A stretch of DNA of 64,000 nucleotides from Collinsella aerofaciens ATCC 25986 (GTDB lineage: Bacteria > Actinomycetota > Coriobacteriia > Coriobacteriales > Coriobacteriaceae): the NCBI RefSeq assembly GCF_010509075.1, contig NZ_CP048433.1:124001-188000 (forward strand). Direction: 5' to 3'. Made by a program: the position numbers and the translations under genes. Positions 1-8,550 of this stretch are shown in pieces. Position 1 is the first letter of the stretch. Each line of letters opens with the position of its first letter. Below the pieces are notes generated by a model. It saw only the letters and a list, made by a program, of their open reading frames with translations, had not been told where the DNA came from and ran no database searches.

Positions 1-207
1 AAGAATCCCTGCGGCGCCCATAAGGATCGCCACGAGTGTATCGGCAAGGGCTACCTGGGTAGTGAAGAGTTTGGCGGCGGTATGCAGGTTATGCAGAATA
101 TTGTATCGAATGGCCGCTTGCGCGCATTGCCATTCATTTTGGAGACACCGAACGAACTTGCAGGTTATGCGGCTGAAATCAAATTGTTAAGGTCATTGCA
201 GCAGTGA
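1..207 (+). CDS. nfo: Endonuclease IV, C-terminal part (truncated by window start)
   Basis: The first 68 codons are the tail of an AP endonuclease of the Nfo family, which cuts DNA 5' of abasic sites during base excision repair. Visible family marks are GAHKDRHECIGKG (usually GS..DRHE.IG.G, containing metal ligands) and the late ETP motif, whose Glu is a zinc ligand, followed by a closing helix GYAAEIKLL. The reading frame runs in from the window edge, so the start and the N-terminal two thirds are missing. It ends at TGA 205-207. Confidence 0.85.
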   Translation, partial: KNPCGAHKDRHECIGKGYLGSEEFGGGMQVMQNIVSNGRLRALPFILETPNELAGYAAEIKLLRSLQQ

Positions 208-268
208 TGACTGTCATAAAGTGGAGTGCTCCATTCACGTTATGGGTTTGTTTCAATCAGTTTTCTAA

Positions 269-297
269 TTGCGGATTCTTCCAAGCGGGTGCATAAT
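269..297 (+). promoter_or_regulatory. Predicted sigma-70-type promoter of the amino-acid ABC operon
   Basis: TTGCGG (269-274) and CATAAT (292-297) are separated by 17 bp and lie about 60 bp before the start of the binding-protein gene. This is consensus matching only. Confidence 0.5.
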
Positions 298-313
298 AAC
301 CCTCAGTTTTTGC

Positions 314-337
314 AGACCCCTGAATCACGTGGGGTCT
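314..337. repeat. Hairpin just before the binding-protein RBS
   Basis: AGACCCC (314-320) and GGGGTCT (331-337) form a perfect 7-bp stem with a 10-nt loop, ending a few bases before the Shine-Dalgarno sequence GGAAGGAG. No T-run follows, so a leader hairpin or protein-binding site is more likely than a terminator. Confidence 0.4.
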
Positions 338-354
338 TTGGAAGGAGACTGATT

Positions 355-1215
355 ATGAAGCTGAAGAAGCTTGGCGCATTTGCCGCCACGGGTGCTATGG
401 CGCTCGCCCTCGCTCTGACGGGCTGCGGCTCGTCCAACGCCACCTCTGGTTCTGATGCCAGTTCCAGCAGCTCTGACGACGCTAAGGTCGAGAAGGTCGA
501 CGGTTCCAAGGAGTACGCGCTCGTCAAGGACGGTACGCTGACCGTCGGCACCTCTGCCGAGTACGCTCCGTTTGAGTACAAGGATGACAACGGCGATTAT
601 CAGGGCTTTGACCTTGAGCTCATCAAGGCTATCGGCGACAAGCTGGGCCTGGATGTCGAGTATGTCAACAATGACTTTGACACGCTGGTTCCGGGCGTCG
701 CTTCGGGCGCCAAATATGACGTCTCCATCGCGGCTATCACCGACACGCCCGAGCGTGAGAAGGAAGTCACTTTCTCCGATTCCTACTACATGGACGATCA
801 GGCTATCGTGACCAAGGTCGATAACACCGACATCACGGCCGACAACTTCAGCGAGAAGCTCAACAACGCCGACGCTACCATCATCGTCCAGTCTGGCTCG
901 ACCGCCGAGGCCTTTGCCCAGGAAAACTTCCCCAAGGCCAAGATTGTCCCCTACAAGGACGCCACCGAGTGCTTCAGCGCCCTGCAGTCCGATAAGGGCG
1001 ACGCCGTAGTCACCAACCGCTCCGTTGCCAGCCAGCTGACCGCCGAGCAGTTCAACACCTGCCAGACCATCAAGCAGATCAGCACCGGCGAGGAGTACGC
1101 CATCGCCATCAACCAGGGCAACACCAAGCTCAAGGACGACATCAACCAGGCCATCAAGGACCTGACTGACGACGGTACCGTTGACGCCCTCATGGCTAAG
1201 TACAACATCAAGTAA
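355..1215 (+). CDS. Polar amino-acid ABC transporter substrate-binding lipoprotein
   Basis: This is an extracellular solute receptor of the SBP_bac_3 family that feeds an amino acid to the permease encoded next. The 286-residue product starts with a lipoprotein signal peptide (lipobox LTGC, Cys24), followed by a Ser-rich linker and the two-lobe binding fold. GTSAEYAPFEYKDDNGDYQGFD and the following GLDVEYV...DTLVPGV are typical of this family, and the usual arginine contact region lies in SIAAITDTPEREK. ATG355 is chosen over upstream in-frame codons because GGAAGGAG precedes it and the signal peptide starts there. Binding protein, permease and ATPase form one operon. The exact amino acid is not readable from sequence. 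Confidence 0.9.
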   Translation: MKLKKLGAFAATGAMALALALTGCGSSNATSGSDASSSSSDDAKVEKVDGSKEYALVKDGTLTVGTSAEYAPFEYKDDNGDYQGFDLELIKAIGDKLGLDVEYVNNDFDTLVPGVASGAKYDVSIAAITDTPEREKEVTFSDSYYMDDQAIVTKVDNTDITADNFSEKLNNADATIIVQSGSTAEAFAQENFPKAKIVPYKDATECFSALQSDKGDAVVTNRSVASQLTAEQFNTCQTIKQISTGEEYAIAINQGNTKLKDDINQAIKDLTDDGTVDALMAKYNIK

Positions 1216-1331
1216 ATAGATGCTTGATTGCGCGTAGGCCCTTTCCGTTTTGCGGAGAGGGCCTTTGCGCTTCTCTCGACGGAGAGCGTTTCCGTCTCGT
1301 TTTGCCGGCAACTTCTACGATAGGAGCCACC

Positions 1332-2693
1332 TTGTCTCGATTGAACGAAGGGGCCATGGGTCGGCGTTTTCCGCTGCCCTCGATGCTCCAAAAACTAGCC
1401 TGCGCCCTAGCTGTGGCGCTCGCTTTGTTGTGCGCGGGGACAGCCGCGCCTTCGACCGCCCAGGCGCTTGAGACCGCAAAGATTACCGCCCGACCCAACA
1501 CCGGTTCGGGCAGCGCTGTGGTCGGCGGCACCGAGACGCGCATTACCTGGGAAGTTCAGGCCGATGCCGACGAGGAGCTGAGCGGTCTTTCTCTGACGTT
1601 TGTCGACGGCACAACGTTTGGTATCGATGACACGCGATTGACGATGCTCTCGGGCGAGGACCTCATGGATCGTACGCCCATGAAGCCCACGTGCAAGGCT
1701 GACGGCCAGACGCTCAAGATTGACTTTGGCGAGACGGCGCCTGCCGGCGGCTTTTTCCGTGTCGAGGTTTACGGCGTGACGTTTCCCGTCGAGGGCGGCG
1801 AAGAGGCCTTTAGCGGCACCTATACGCTCGCCGACGGTTCGACCAAGAAGATTTCCAAGATTCCGTCGGTGGAGATCAAGGGCGTGACGGCATTCGATAA
1901 CTTCCTGGCCGATCTTAAGGAGCAGCCGTGGGTCGAGGCCTGGAACTCCAATATGTTCCTGCGCCTGTTCTTAAACCCAGTCATTTTGGTCCAAAGCCTG
2001 CCGATCGTCTTTAAGGGCTTCCTTATGTCGCTCTCGATCGTGCTTGTGGCGTTTCCGCTGGCAATTCCCTTTGGCTTTGCCTTGTCGCTCATGCGCATCT
2101 CCAAGTCGCGCATCCTGCGCTGCCTCGCCGGCATCTATGTGAATATCATCCGCGGTACGCCGGCGTTCCTGCAGATCTATATCGCGTTCTTCGGTCTGCC
2201 GTTGGCCGGCGTCAAGGTTGATGACTACGTGCTTGGCGTTATCGTCATGGCCATGAACTCGTCTGCGTACCTATGCGAGATCTTCCGTGCCGGTATTCAA
2301 TCGATCCCCAAGGGCCAAAACGAGGCTGCGCGTTCGCTGGGCATGAACGCGTTCCAGACGCTGCTCTATGTCATGATTCCGCAGACGTTCCGTAATGTTT
2401 TGCCTACGCTGACCAGCGAGTTTATCTTGCTTTACAAGGATACGTCGCTGCTTGCCGCCGTGGGTGTGGTCGAGATCGTCATGAACGCCCGTACCATCGT
2501 GGCCACGACGGGCTCCATTACACCGTACGTGGTTGCCGCCCTGTTCTATCTGGTCATCACCCTGCCGCTCGCTCGCTTGGTGAGCGGTCTTGAGGCGAGG
2601 CTTTTGGGCACGGCCGAGACCAAGAAGAAGCGTCCCGCCAAGAGCGCCGGACAGGTTGTCGCGACGCCCGCCGATCACATCGCCGGTCTGTAA
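1332..2693 (+). CDS. Amino-acid ABC transporter permease with an N-terminal extracytoplasmic domain
   Basis: The C-terminal half (about residues 205-435) is a HisM/GlnP-type permease with multiple membrane helices and the EAA loop EAARSLGMNAFQTLLYVMIP that contacts the ATPase. Unusually, it is preceded by a signal-peptide-like segment (LACALAVALALLCAGTAAPS) and about 145 residues of soluble, beta-rich sequence before the first permease helix. That domain should face outside and may dock the binding protein. The start is placed at TTG1332 because AGGAG lies 5 nt upstream. ATG1356 is an alternative with AAGGGG only 2 nt away. It sits between the binding-protein and ATPase genes, 12 bp before the latter. 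Confidence 0.85.
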   Translation: MSRLNEGAMGRRFPLPSMLQKLACALAVALALLCAGTAAPSTAQALETAKITARPNTGSGSAVVGGTETRITWEVQADADEELSGLSLTFVDGTTFGIDDTRLTMLSGEDLMDRTPMKPTCKADGQTLKIDFGETAPAGGFFRVEVYGVTFPVEGGEEAFSGTYTLADGSTKKISKIPSVEIKGVTAFDNFLADLKEQPWVEAWNSNMFLRLFLNPVILVQSLPIVFKGFLMSLSIVLVAFPLAIPFGFALSLMRISKSRILRCLAGIYVNIIRGTPAFLQIYIAFFGLPLAGVKVDDYVLGVIVMAMNSSAYLCEIFRAGIQSIPKGQNEAARSLGMNAFQTLLYVMIPQTFRNVLPTLTSEFILLYKDTSLLAAVGVVEIVMNARTIVATTGSITPYVVAALFYLVITLPLARLVSGLEARLLGTAETKKKRPAKSAGQVVATPADHIAGL

Positions 2694-2705
2694 GGAGGTC
2701 CTATC

Positions 2706-3458
<753 letters not shown>

Positions 3459-3483
3459 CCGCTTTATATGACTGACATAGCAG

Positions 3484-3520
3484 AAAACGGGAGCCGGATG
3501 TGATCCGGCTCCCGTTTTTG
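3484..3520 (+). terminator. Rho-independent terminator, probably bidirectional
   Basis: AACGGGAGCCGGAT (3486-3499) and ATCCGGCTCCCGTT (3503-3516) form a perfect 14-bp stem with a 3-nt loop and a following T-run. A-rich sequence on the left would also serve the flavodoxin gene converging from the other strand. Confidence 0.9.
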
Positions 3521-3575
3521 TTGGGACGCGAATGTGTTTTGTTGCAATGCGCGTTGCGGGCGGAGCTCATTGCCG

Positions 3576-3995
3576 CTAGGCGAGCTCGGCTCCAAGGGCG
3601 CGGCAGGCCGCTTCGCTCTCATCATCGGGGGCGTCGTAGCAGATGACGGAATCGACGACGTTGACGCCCTCCTCGTCGGCGTCCGCCTTCCAGTTGTCCA
3701 TCCATTCGCCCTCGGCCCACGAATAAGAGCCAAAGAGGACGACCTTCTTGTCGCCGAGGGTCTCCTTGACCTCATCCCACATGGGCTGGAACTCATCATA
3801 TTCAAGCTCCTCGGAACCCATGGCGGGGCAGCCGAAGGCGATAGCGTCATAGCCAGCGGCCTTGTCTGCGGAGAAGTCGGCGCAGGAGATGACCTCTGCC
3901 TCGGCGCCGGCATCGGTTGCACCTTCGGCAACGAGGTTTGCCATGGCCTCGGTGTTGCCCGTGCCGCTCCAGTAGACGACGGCGATCTTGCTCAT
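3576..3995 (-). CDS. Flavodoxin
   Basis: This is a short-chain FMN electron carrier of 139 residues. The N-terminal phosphate-binding loop SGTGNTEAMA follows the first beta strand (KIAVVYW), and the isoalloxazine loops are in GCPAMGSEELEYDEF and GSYSWAEGEWMDNW, as in clostridial-type flavodoxins. AAAGGA precedes the ATG. It lies 46 bp downstream of a DUF3793 gene on the same strand. Flavodoxins replace ferredoxin when iron is scarce, so iron-responsive control of this pair is plausible but not proven. Confidence 0.93.
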   Translation of the reverse strand: MSKIAVVYWSGTGNTEAMANLVAEGATDAGAEAEVISCADFSADKAAGYDAIAFGCPAMGSEELEYDEFQPMWDEVKETLGDKKVVLFGSYSWAEGEWMDNWKADADEEGVNVVDSVICYDAPDDESEAACRALGAELA

Positions 3996-4041
3996 GTTGA
4001 GTCCTTTCAGTTGTGCGGCAGGTTGCCACGGCTTCTATGTT

Positions 4042-4746
4042 CTATCGGGTTGCCTGGGCAAGTTGCGCCAAGCTGTAGCCCTGCTGATAGACAAAGGTGA
4101 AGTATTGGGTGCAGGCGCGGTAGGCATCAAACGTCGCAAGTGCCTGCTCGACATTTGCGTAGACCTTCCAGGCCCCAAAGACCTTATAGTTCTCGCCGCG
4201 CTGGACGATAAACTCGTGCACGTCGTCGTAGGGATATCCTAGGAAGTAGCCTATTTCGTGCGGAAACTCGCAGGTGCAGTCGTTGCTGCAGCTAGCTTGC
4301 TGGGGTAGTGCGCATCGAGTCTGGCTACAGGCGCATTCCGCGACGTTATTACTCGCGAGCGTGATGCGTGATGCCAAATGCACAAGGCATGTCGAAAGGT
4401 CTCTCGTGTCGTAGCCTTCCGAGGCGAGCGCCGTTTTGGCGCAAGGGTCCGCGAAATAGGTGGTGAGGCTTTTGGCTCGGTACACGTACACGAGCGCTCC
4501 GCAGGGCCGCCAGACCAAAACACTCAGGTGGATGCCAAGCGGGTCAAGCTCGCGGTTGCACTGGGCGATAACGTTGAGCAGGCGTGCTCGGCGTTCTGCG
4601 ATGGTTTCTGTTGCGGTCGAGCCGTCCCCGTGGGCGTAGGTGCCTGGATAGGTAAAGAGCGATGCCGGCTTGATGCCCGCGAGCGTGGGGGAGCAGTTGC
4701 GCACGACTGCTGCCTGAAACGTTGGGATGTCTATGGTTCGAGTCAC
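4042..4746 (-). CDS. DUF3793 family protein
   Basis: This 234-residue cytoplasmic protein has the DUF3793 layout. An N-terminal catalytic-looking half is followed by a Cys-rich insert (CACSQTRCALPQQASCSNDC), then the diagnostic block FPHEIGYFLGYPYDDVHEFI, then FGAWKVYANVEQALATFDAY. The family has no established activity. It is commonly found beside flavodoxin and iron or haem genes in gut anaerobes, as here. The Cys cluster could bind a metal or iron-sulfur cluster, which is inference. It is probably co-transcribed with the flavodoxin gene. Confidence 0.75.
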   Translation of the reverse strand: MTRTIDIPTFQAAVVRNCSPTLAGIKPASLFTYPGTYAHGDGSTATETIAERRARLLNVIAQCNRELDPLGIHLSVLVWRPCGALVYVYRAKSLTTYFADPCAKTALASEGYDTRDLSTCLVHLASRITLASNNVAECACSQTRCALPQQASCSNDCTCEFPHEIGYFLGYPYDDVHEFIVQRGENYKVFGAWKVYANVEQALATFDAYRACTQYFTFVYQQGYSLAQLAQATR

Positions 4747-4777
4747 GTCGCTCCTTACGGATCTAAACTGTTAGCCT

Positions 4778-4838
4778 AGGAAAACTTATACACGAAAGTA
4801 AGCCATGGTCAACAAAAAAGTTTGAAGAGGAAAACTAA
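4778..4838. promoter_or_regulatory. Direct repeat AGGAAAACT in a divergent promoter region
   Basis: AGGAAAACTTA (4778-4788) and AGGAAAACTAA (4828-4838) are spaced exactly 50 bp apart between the divergent DUF3793 and HMA genes. The first copy abuts GTTAGCCTA, which resembles half of a DtxR/IdeR-type iron box. This could be a two-site operator. The identification is tentative. Confidence 0.3.
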
Positions 4839-4875
4839 TTGACCGAACGGACATGATTTTGGGTTAAGATGGGGA

Positions 4876-4891
4876 CACCCCATGGGGGTAT
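4876..4891. promoter_or_regulatory. Candidate CsoR-type copper operator
   Basis: CACCCCATGGGGGTAT contains a perfect 10-bp palindrome CCCCATGGGG and ends in GGGGGTAT, as in known CsoR operators of Gram-positives. It lies about 30 bp before a gene for a CxxC heavy-metal-binding domain, which fits copper control. Confidence 0.5.
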
Positions 4892-4919
4892 CTAGATAGT
4901 GCTACTGAAAGGGGAACGC

Positions 4920-5303
4920 ATGAGTGACTTGCTCAACCCTGCGAATCTCATCGTGCTGACCGTCATTGCCGTCGGCATGTTTTTTGGACTGCGTCGCATT
5001 GCCGCTTCGACACACGGGAAGAGTTGCTGCAGCGATGGTGCGAGCGGCAAGAAGGCCAAAAAGGTTGTGGTGGCAGACACCGACGAGTCCCACTACCCCT
5101 ATCGTGAGGAACTCCTTATCGGCGGCATGAGTTGCGACGGCTGCGCCCGGAATGTGACGAATGCCCTCAATGCGCTTGATGGCGTGTGGGCTACGGTAAC
5201 GTACGCGGACCACACGGCACGCGTGCGCTCGAAGCGCCCGGTTGATCGCGACACACTCGAGACGGCAGTGAGGGGTGCGGGCTATTACGTTATGAAAATG
5301 TAG
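4920..5303 (+). CDS. Membrane-anchored heavy-metal-associated (HMA, CopZ-like) domain protein
   Basis: This 127-residue protein has an N-terminal membrane segment (about residues 8-24), a Cys/Lys-rich linker (SCCSDG...KKAKK), and a C-terminal HMA fold. The metal-binding motif is GGMSCDGCARNV (GMxCxxC). Such domains carry Cu(I) or similar soft ions and pass them to P-type ATPases. CopZ itself is soluble, so the membrane anchor is less usual. ATG4920 is preferred over the ATG 21 nt upstream because GAAAGGGG lies just before it. A CsoR-like palindrome is upstream and no transporter gene is adjacent. Confidence 0.8.
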   Translation: MSDLLNPANLIVLTVIAVGMFFGLRRIAASTHGKSCCSDGASGKKAKKVVVADTDESHYPYREELLIGGMSCDGCARNVTNALNALDGVWATVTYADHTARVRSKRPVDRDTLETAVRGAGYYVMKM

Positions 5304-5469
5304 GCGTTGCCCTCTCCGGTGGGTACCAGCCTCCTGCCCATTGTGACTATCGGCATCCAAAAATTTGCGCAAAAATAACCTTTAGATGCGGCAAAAGTGG
5401 AGTTTGGTGACGGTTTGCGCGGAATTCGCTACCAATCGAGCATCTATGAACCCGTCCAAAAAATTACAG

Positions 5470-5485
5470 GTGTATATTTATACAC
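5470..5485. promoter_or_regulatory. Palindrome in the leader of the surface-protein gene
   Basis: GTGTATA and TATACAC form 7-bp arms around TT, about 90 bp before the start of the following surface-protein gene. It may be an operator. Nothing else was recognised in the 272-bp gap 5304-5575. Confidence 0.3.
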
Positions 5486-5575
5486 TGATTATTGCTGTGC
5501 TCAGATTGCAATTAACCGTGGACAGAAATGAAGAATGCTAAAACTGGGCTTTAGGACAGGGGAGGCTATAACCTT

Positions 5576-8128
5576 ATGAGACGAGTGGGAACACTTGGCT
5601 TGGTGGCAGCGCTTGCCGCTATCTTGGTATCGCCGCTGCCGGCGCACGCCGAAGACGCATCGGGTGCCGTTACCTACAATGCGGGAAATGGGTATTCCTT
5701 TGAGAAGCTCTCGCATCCTACGGTAGGAACGTCGCAGCCGGATGGCATCGTCGACTACCAGGGTAACGGTGCCGTTGCCGTTCCGGGCGCCGATGGTAAT
5801 ACGGCCAACAACGAAGGCGATCGCGGCCAGAGCTACACTTGGGCGGCTGCGAGCTATGGTGACTGGCTTTATGTGGGCACCTGCTATGCGGCGATGGGCA
5901 ACACGCTGACGCTCATGAACAGCACGCTGGGCGATTCCTTTGATGTCGAAACCATGCGCCTGACGCTGGAGGCCATGTTTAACGGTACCTTCTTCTATGG
6001 ACAGCAGAAGGAGGACGGCACGGCCGACAAGGACAGCGGCGGCATCTTGGTCAAGATCAATACCAAGACCGGTGAGACCAAGCTGCTACTCTCTGAATCG
6101 CTCAACGGCGTCGCTCCTTTGTTCCGCAATGCCGTGAGCTATAAGGGTAAGCTCTATTTCTGCGGCAGCGTCAGGACCAATGACGGCAAAGGCGGCCTGC
6201 CTGCTGTATACGAGATCGATCCTAAGACGGATGAGTACAAAGTTGTCTATCAGGGCCTTTCGAGCATGCAGGATTACGGTGCTGCCTACAAGCAGGGCAT
6301 TTCTACCGGTATCCGCGGCATGTGCGTCCATGATGGCCAGCTCGTCATCAGTAATGTGGGTAAAGACGCGAACGGTAATTTTGTGTCGACAATCCTGACG
6401 TCGTCTGACCCCTCGAAGGCCCAGGACAGCTTCACCGAGATTGCCAACTCGGAGACGCTGTTTGGCTATCCGGCGATTCGCTATCAGGACAGCATCTACG
6501 GCGGCGCCATTTGGGATATGGTCTCGTACAATGGCCATCTCTATGCGACCATCTGCACCGGTACGCCCGAGAACGCTCCCGATGATAATTCCATGCAGTC
6601 GTTTGCCATGGTCCGTGGCGACAAGAATGCCGACGGCAGCTATTCGTGGACTCCCATTGTCGGCGATCAGAAGACGGACGGTGCAAAGTACTGCTTTGGC
6701 ATCGATCCTGCCCGTACCCGTTCTGGCGCTGCCAACCTCATCGTCTACAACGACTACCTCTATATCGGTGAATACAACGACGAGGAGATTGCCCTCGAGC
6801 GCATCCTGTTCAACAAATCCAACACCGAAGAGGGCGGCAAGGGCAGCATGGGTGGCGTTGACTGCTCGTTTGTGAATGCCAATCTTGAGCAGTCGGTTAA
6901 CATCTATCGCATGGACAAGGACGAGAACATGGAGCTCGTCGTTGGCGATCGCACCGACATGTTCCCCGAGGGCGGTATTTCCGGCCTGACTTCGGGCTTT
7001 GGCCGAAACGAGAACCAGTACATTTGGCGCATGCAGAAGTTCGACGGCAAGCTGTATATCGGTACCTTTGATACCGCGAGCCTGCTTGAGCCGATCGGCC
7101 AGTTCTCCAATGGCGACATTATCGATATGACGCCCGAGGAGTGGGACTCTCAGGTTCAGCGCCTTAGGGACCTGCTCGATCACCTGCTCGACAAGAAATC
7201 GCCTGACGACCCCATCGTTCCCGTGAACACGCTTGCGGACGATGATTCAAACGAGGCCGTCGAGGTCGATGATTCGAACGAAGCTGCTGAGGTTGATGAT
7301 TCAAACAAGGCCGTCGATGTCGATGACGAGAAGACCGAGGTTGCTAAGGGCTTTGGCGATCTGAGCGATGCGCTGGAGGATGCCGCGGGCGGTCTTTGCG
7401 ATCAGGCCGCGACGATGTCCCAGGACTTTGAGGACGACGCCGCTTATGTCCAGAAGATCGATGGCGAGATCGCGTACTTCAAGTCCTTTGCCGACCAGTA
7501 TCAGGACATGCTCGATAGCTATGAGAGCCTTAAGCAGCAGTACGAGGATGCCTATGGCACCGAGCTGCCGAGCGATATTCAGGATGCGCTCGATAAGCTG
7601 CTGAGCGAGGAGAACCTCAAGAAGTTGCAGAGTGTCCTTACGTGCATGTGTTACCTGCGCGATGCCGAGCGCGGCTTTGATATGTATGTGACCGAGGACG
7701 GCGTGAACTTTACGACGCTGACGACCAATGGCTTTAACGATCCGTATAACCATGGTCTGCGCACCTTTGCGGTGACCAACCAGGGTCTGTGCCTTGGTAC
7801 CGCCAACCCGTTCTATGGTTGCCAGGTCTGGATCCAGCGCAAGGAGAATTCGGAGAATCCGGTTGATCCCGGTACTCCGGATCCGACGGAACCCACCGAT
7901 CCTTCGCAGCCGGGTGGCGGCGATCAGCCTGGCGGCAGCCAGACGGGTGGCAACGACCAGTCGAGCAGCACCACGACCACCGTCACGACGACCGCTAAGA
8001 AGACTCCGAAGGACGGCTCGCTGCCTCGCGCTGGCGACTCGACCCTCACGCTGGTCTTGGGATTGCTGGTTGCAGCTGCCGCAGTGCTTGGCATTGCTCT
8101 CGTCTTGCGCAAGCGTTCTCGTCGCTAG
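5576..8128 (+). CDS. Large cell-wall-anchored surface protein, propeller-like, LPRAG sorting signal
   Basis: The 850-residue exported protein has a signal peptide (about 1-26, ending AHA). At the C terminus, LPRAG (816-820) is followed by a hydrophobic helix and RKRSRR, the layout of a sortase signal with a variant motif. The body has recurring G-x-LYxG blocks (DWLYVGT, GKLYFCG, GHLYATI, DYLYIGE, GKLYIGT and a last GLCLGT), suggesting a beta-propeller. Before the last blade is an insertion with acidic DDSNEA repeats (about 555-590) and a predicted coiled coil. A Pro/Gly/Thr-rich stalk precedes the anchor. Function is unknown; a ligand-binding surface role is inferred. An AGGGGAGG RBS precedes ATG. 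Confidence 0.8.
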   Translation: MRRVGTLGLVAALAAILVSPLPAHAEDASGAVTYNAGNGYSFEKLSHPTVGTSQPDGIVDYQGNGAVAVPGADGNTANNEGDRGQSYTWAAASYGDWLYVGTCYAAMGNTLTLMNSTLGDSFDVETMRLTLEAMFNGTFFYGQQKEDGTADKDSGGILVKINTKTGETKLLLSESLNGVAPLFRNAVSYKGKLYFCGSVRTNDGKGGLPAVYEIDPKTDEYKVVYQGLSSMQDYGAAYKQGISTGIRGMCVHDGQLVISNVGKDANGNFVSTILTSSDPSKAQDSFTEIANSETLFGYPAIRYQDSIYGGAIWDMVSYNGHLYATICTGTPENAPDDNSMQSFAMVRGDKNADGSYSWTPIVGDQKTDGAKYCFGIDPARTRSGAANLIVYNDYLYIGEYNDEEIALERILFNKSNTEEGGKGSMGGVDCSFVNANLEQSVNIYRMDKDENMELVVGDRTDMFPEGGISGLTSGFGRNENQYIWRMQKFDGKLYIGTFDTASLLEPIGQFSNGDIIDMTPEEWDSQVQRLRDLLDHLLDKKSPDDPIVPVNTLADDDSNEAVEVDDSNEAAEVDDSNKAVDVDDEKTEVAKGFGDLSDALEDAAGGLCDQAATMSQDFEDDAAYVQKIDGEIAYFKSFADQYQDMLDSYESLKQQYEDAYGTELPSDIQDALDKLLSEENLKKLQSVLTCMCYLRDAERGFDMYVTEDGVNFTTLTTNGFNDPYNHGLRTFAVTNQGLCLGTANPFYGCQVWIQRKENSENPVDPGTPDPTEPTDPSQPGGGDQPGGSQTGGNDQSSSTTTTVTTTAKKTPKDGSLPRAGDSTLTLVLGLLVAAAAVLGIALVLRKRSRR

Positions 8129-8550
8129 GCTCGTCCGCGTAGCTCAATGTCCTGGATATCGTCGAAGTTGATGGCGATATCCCTGAGTTTGAGCAGCTTG
8201 AATGCGGGTAACGCTTCGTCGAGAATGCCCGTGCGGCTACGATAGCCGTACGTATCGTAATAGGTGACGCGCACCAAGTCGCCGCGTTTGAGGCCCTCGA
8301 GCTTTTGCGAAAGCTCGAGGGCTTTTTCTTCCGTGAGCTCACGTTTTTGCTCGACGGTGATTTCCTGCTTGCGCACGAGTTCGTAGTATCCCGTGAGGGC
8401 GGCAAAGGGCATAAACTGTGCGGCGCGGTTGGCGCGCACGGCACCGTTGGCAGTGAGGTTGGGGTCGGCTGCGCGGCGTCTGCCCTCGGGGTCCGCCAGG
8501 CGCTCGAAGGCGGTCGGCGGGCGCATGGGCTGTTGTTTGGGTTTAGGCAC
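8125..8550 (-). CDS. YolD-like protein
   Basis: This 141-residue protein resembles YolD/YqjX, small proteins encoded beside UmuC-type polymerases in Gram-positives. Recognisable segments are RAAQFMPFAALTGY near the start, the central helix EEKALELSQKLEGLKRGDLVRVTYYD, and a C-terminal beta region ending DIQDIEL. The GTG start at 8550 is chosen because GGAGG lies 5 nt upstream. It overlaps the polymerase stop by 8 nt, implying translational coupling. Its stop overlaps the convergent surface-protein stop by 3 nt. It is probably SOS-induced with the polymerase. The molecular role of this family is not established. Confidence 0.8.
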   Translation of the reverse strand: MPKPKQQPMRPPTAFERLADPEGRRRAADPNLTANGAVRANRAAQFMPFAALTGYYELVRKQEITVEQKRELTEEKALELSQKLEGLKRGDLVRVTYYDTYGYRSRTGILDEALPAFKLLKLRDIAINFDDIQDIELRGRA

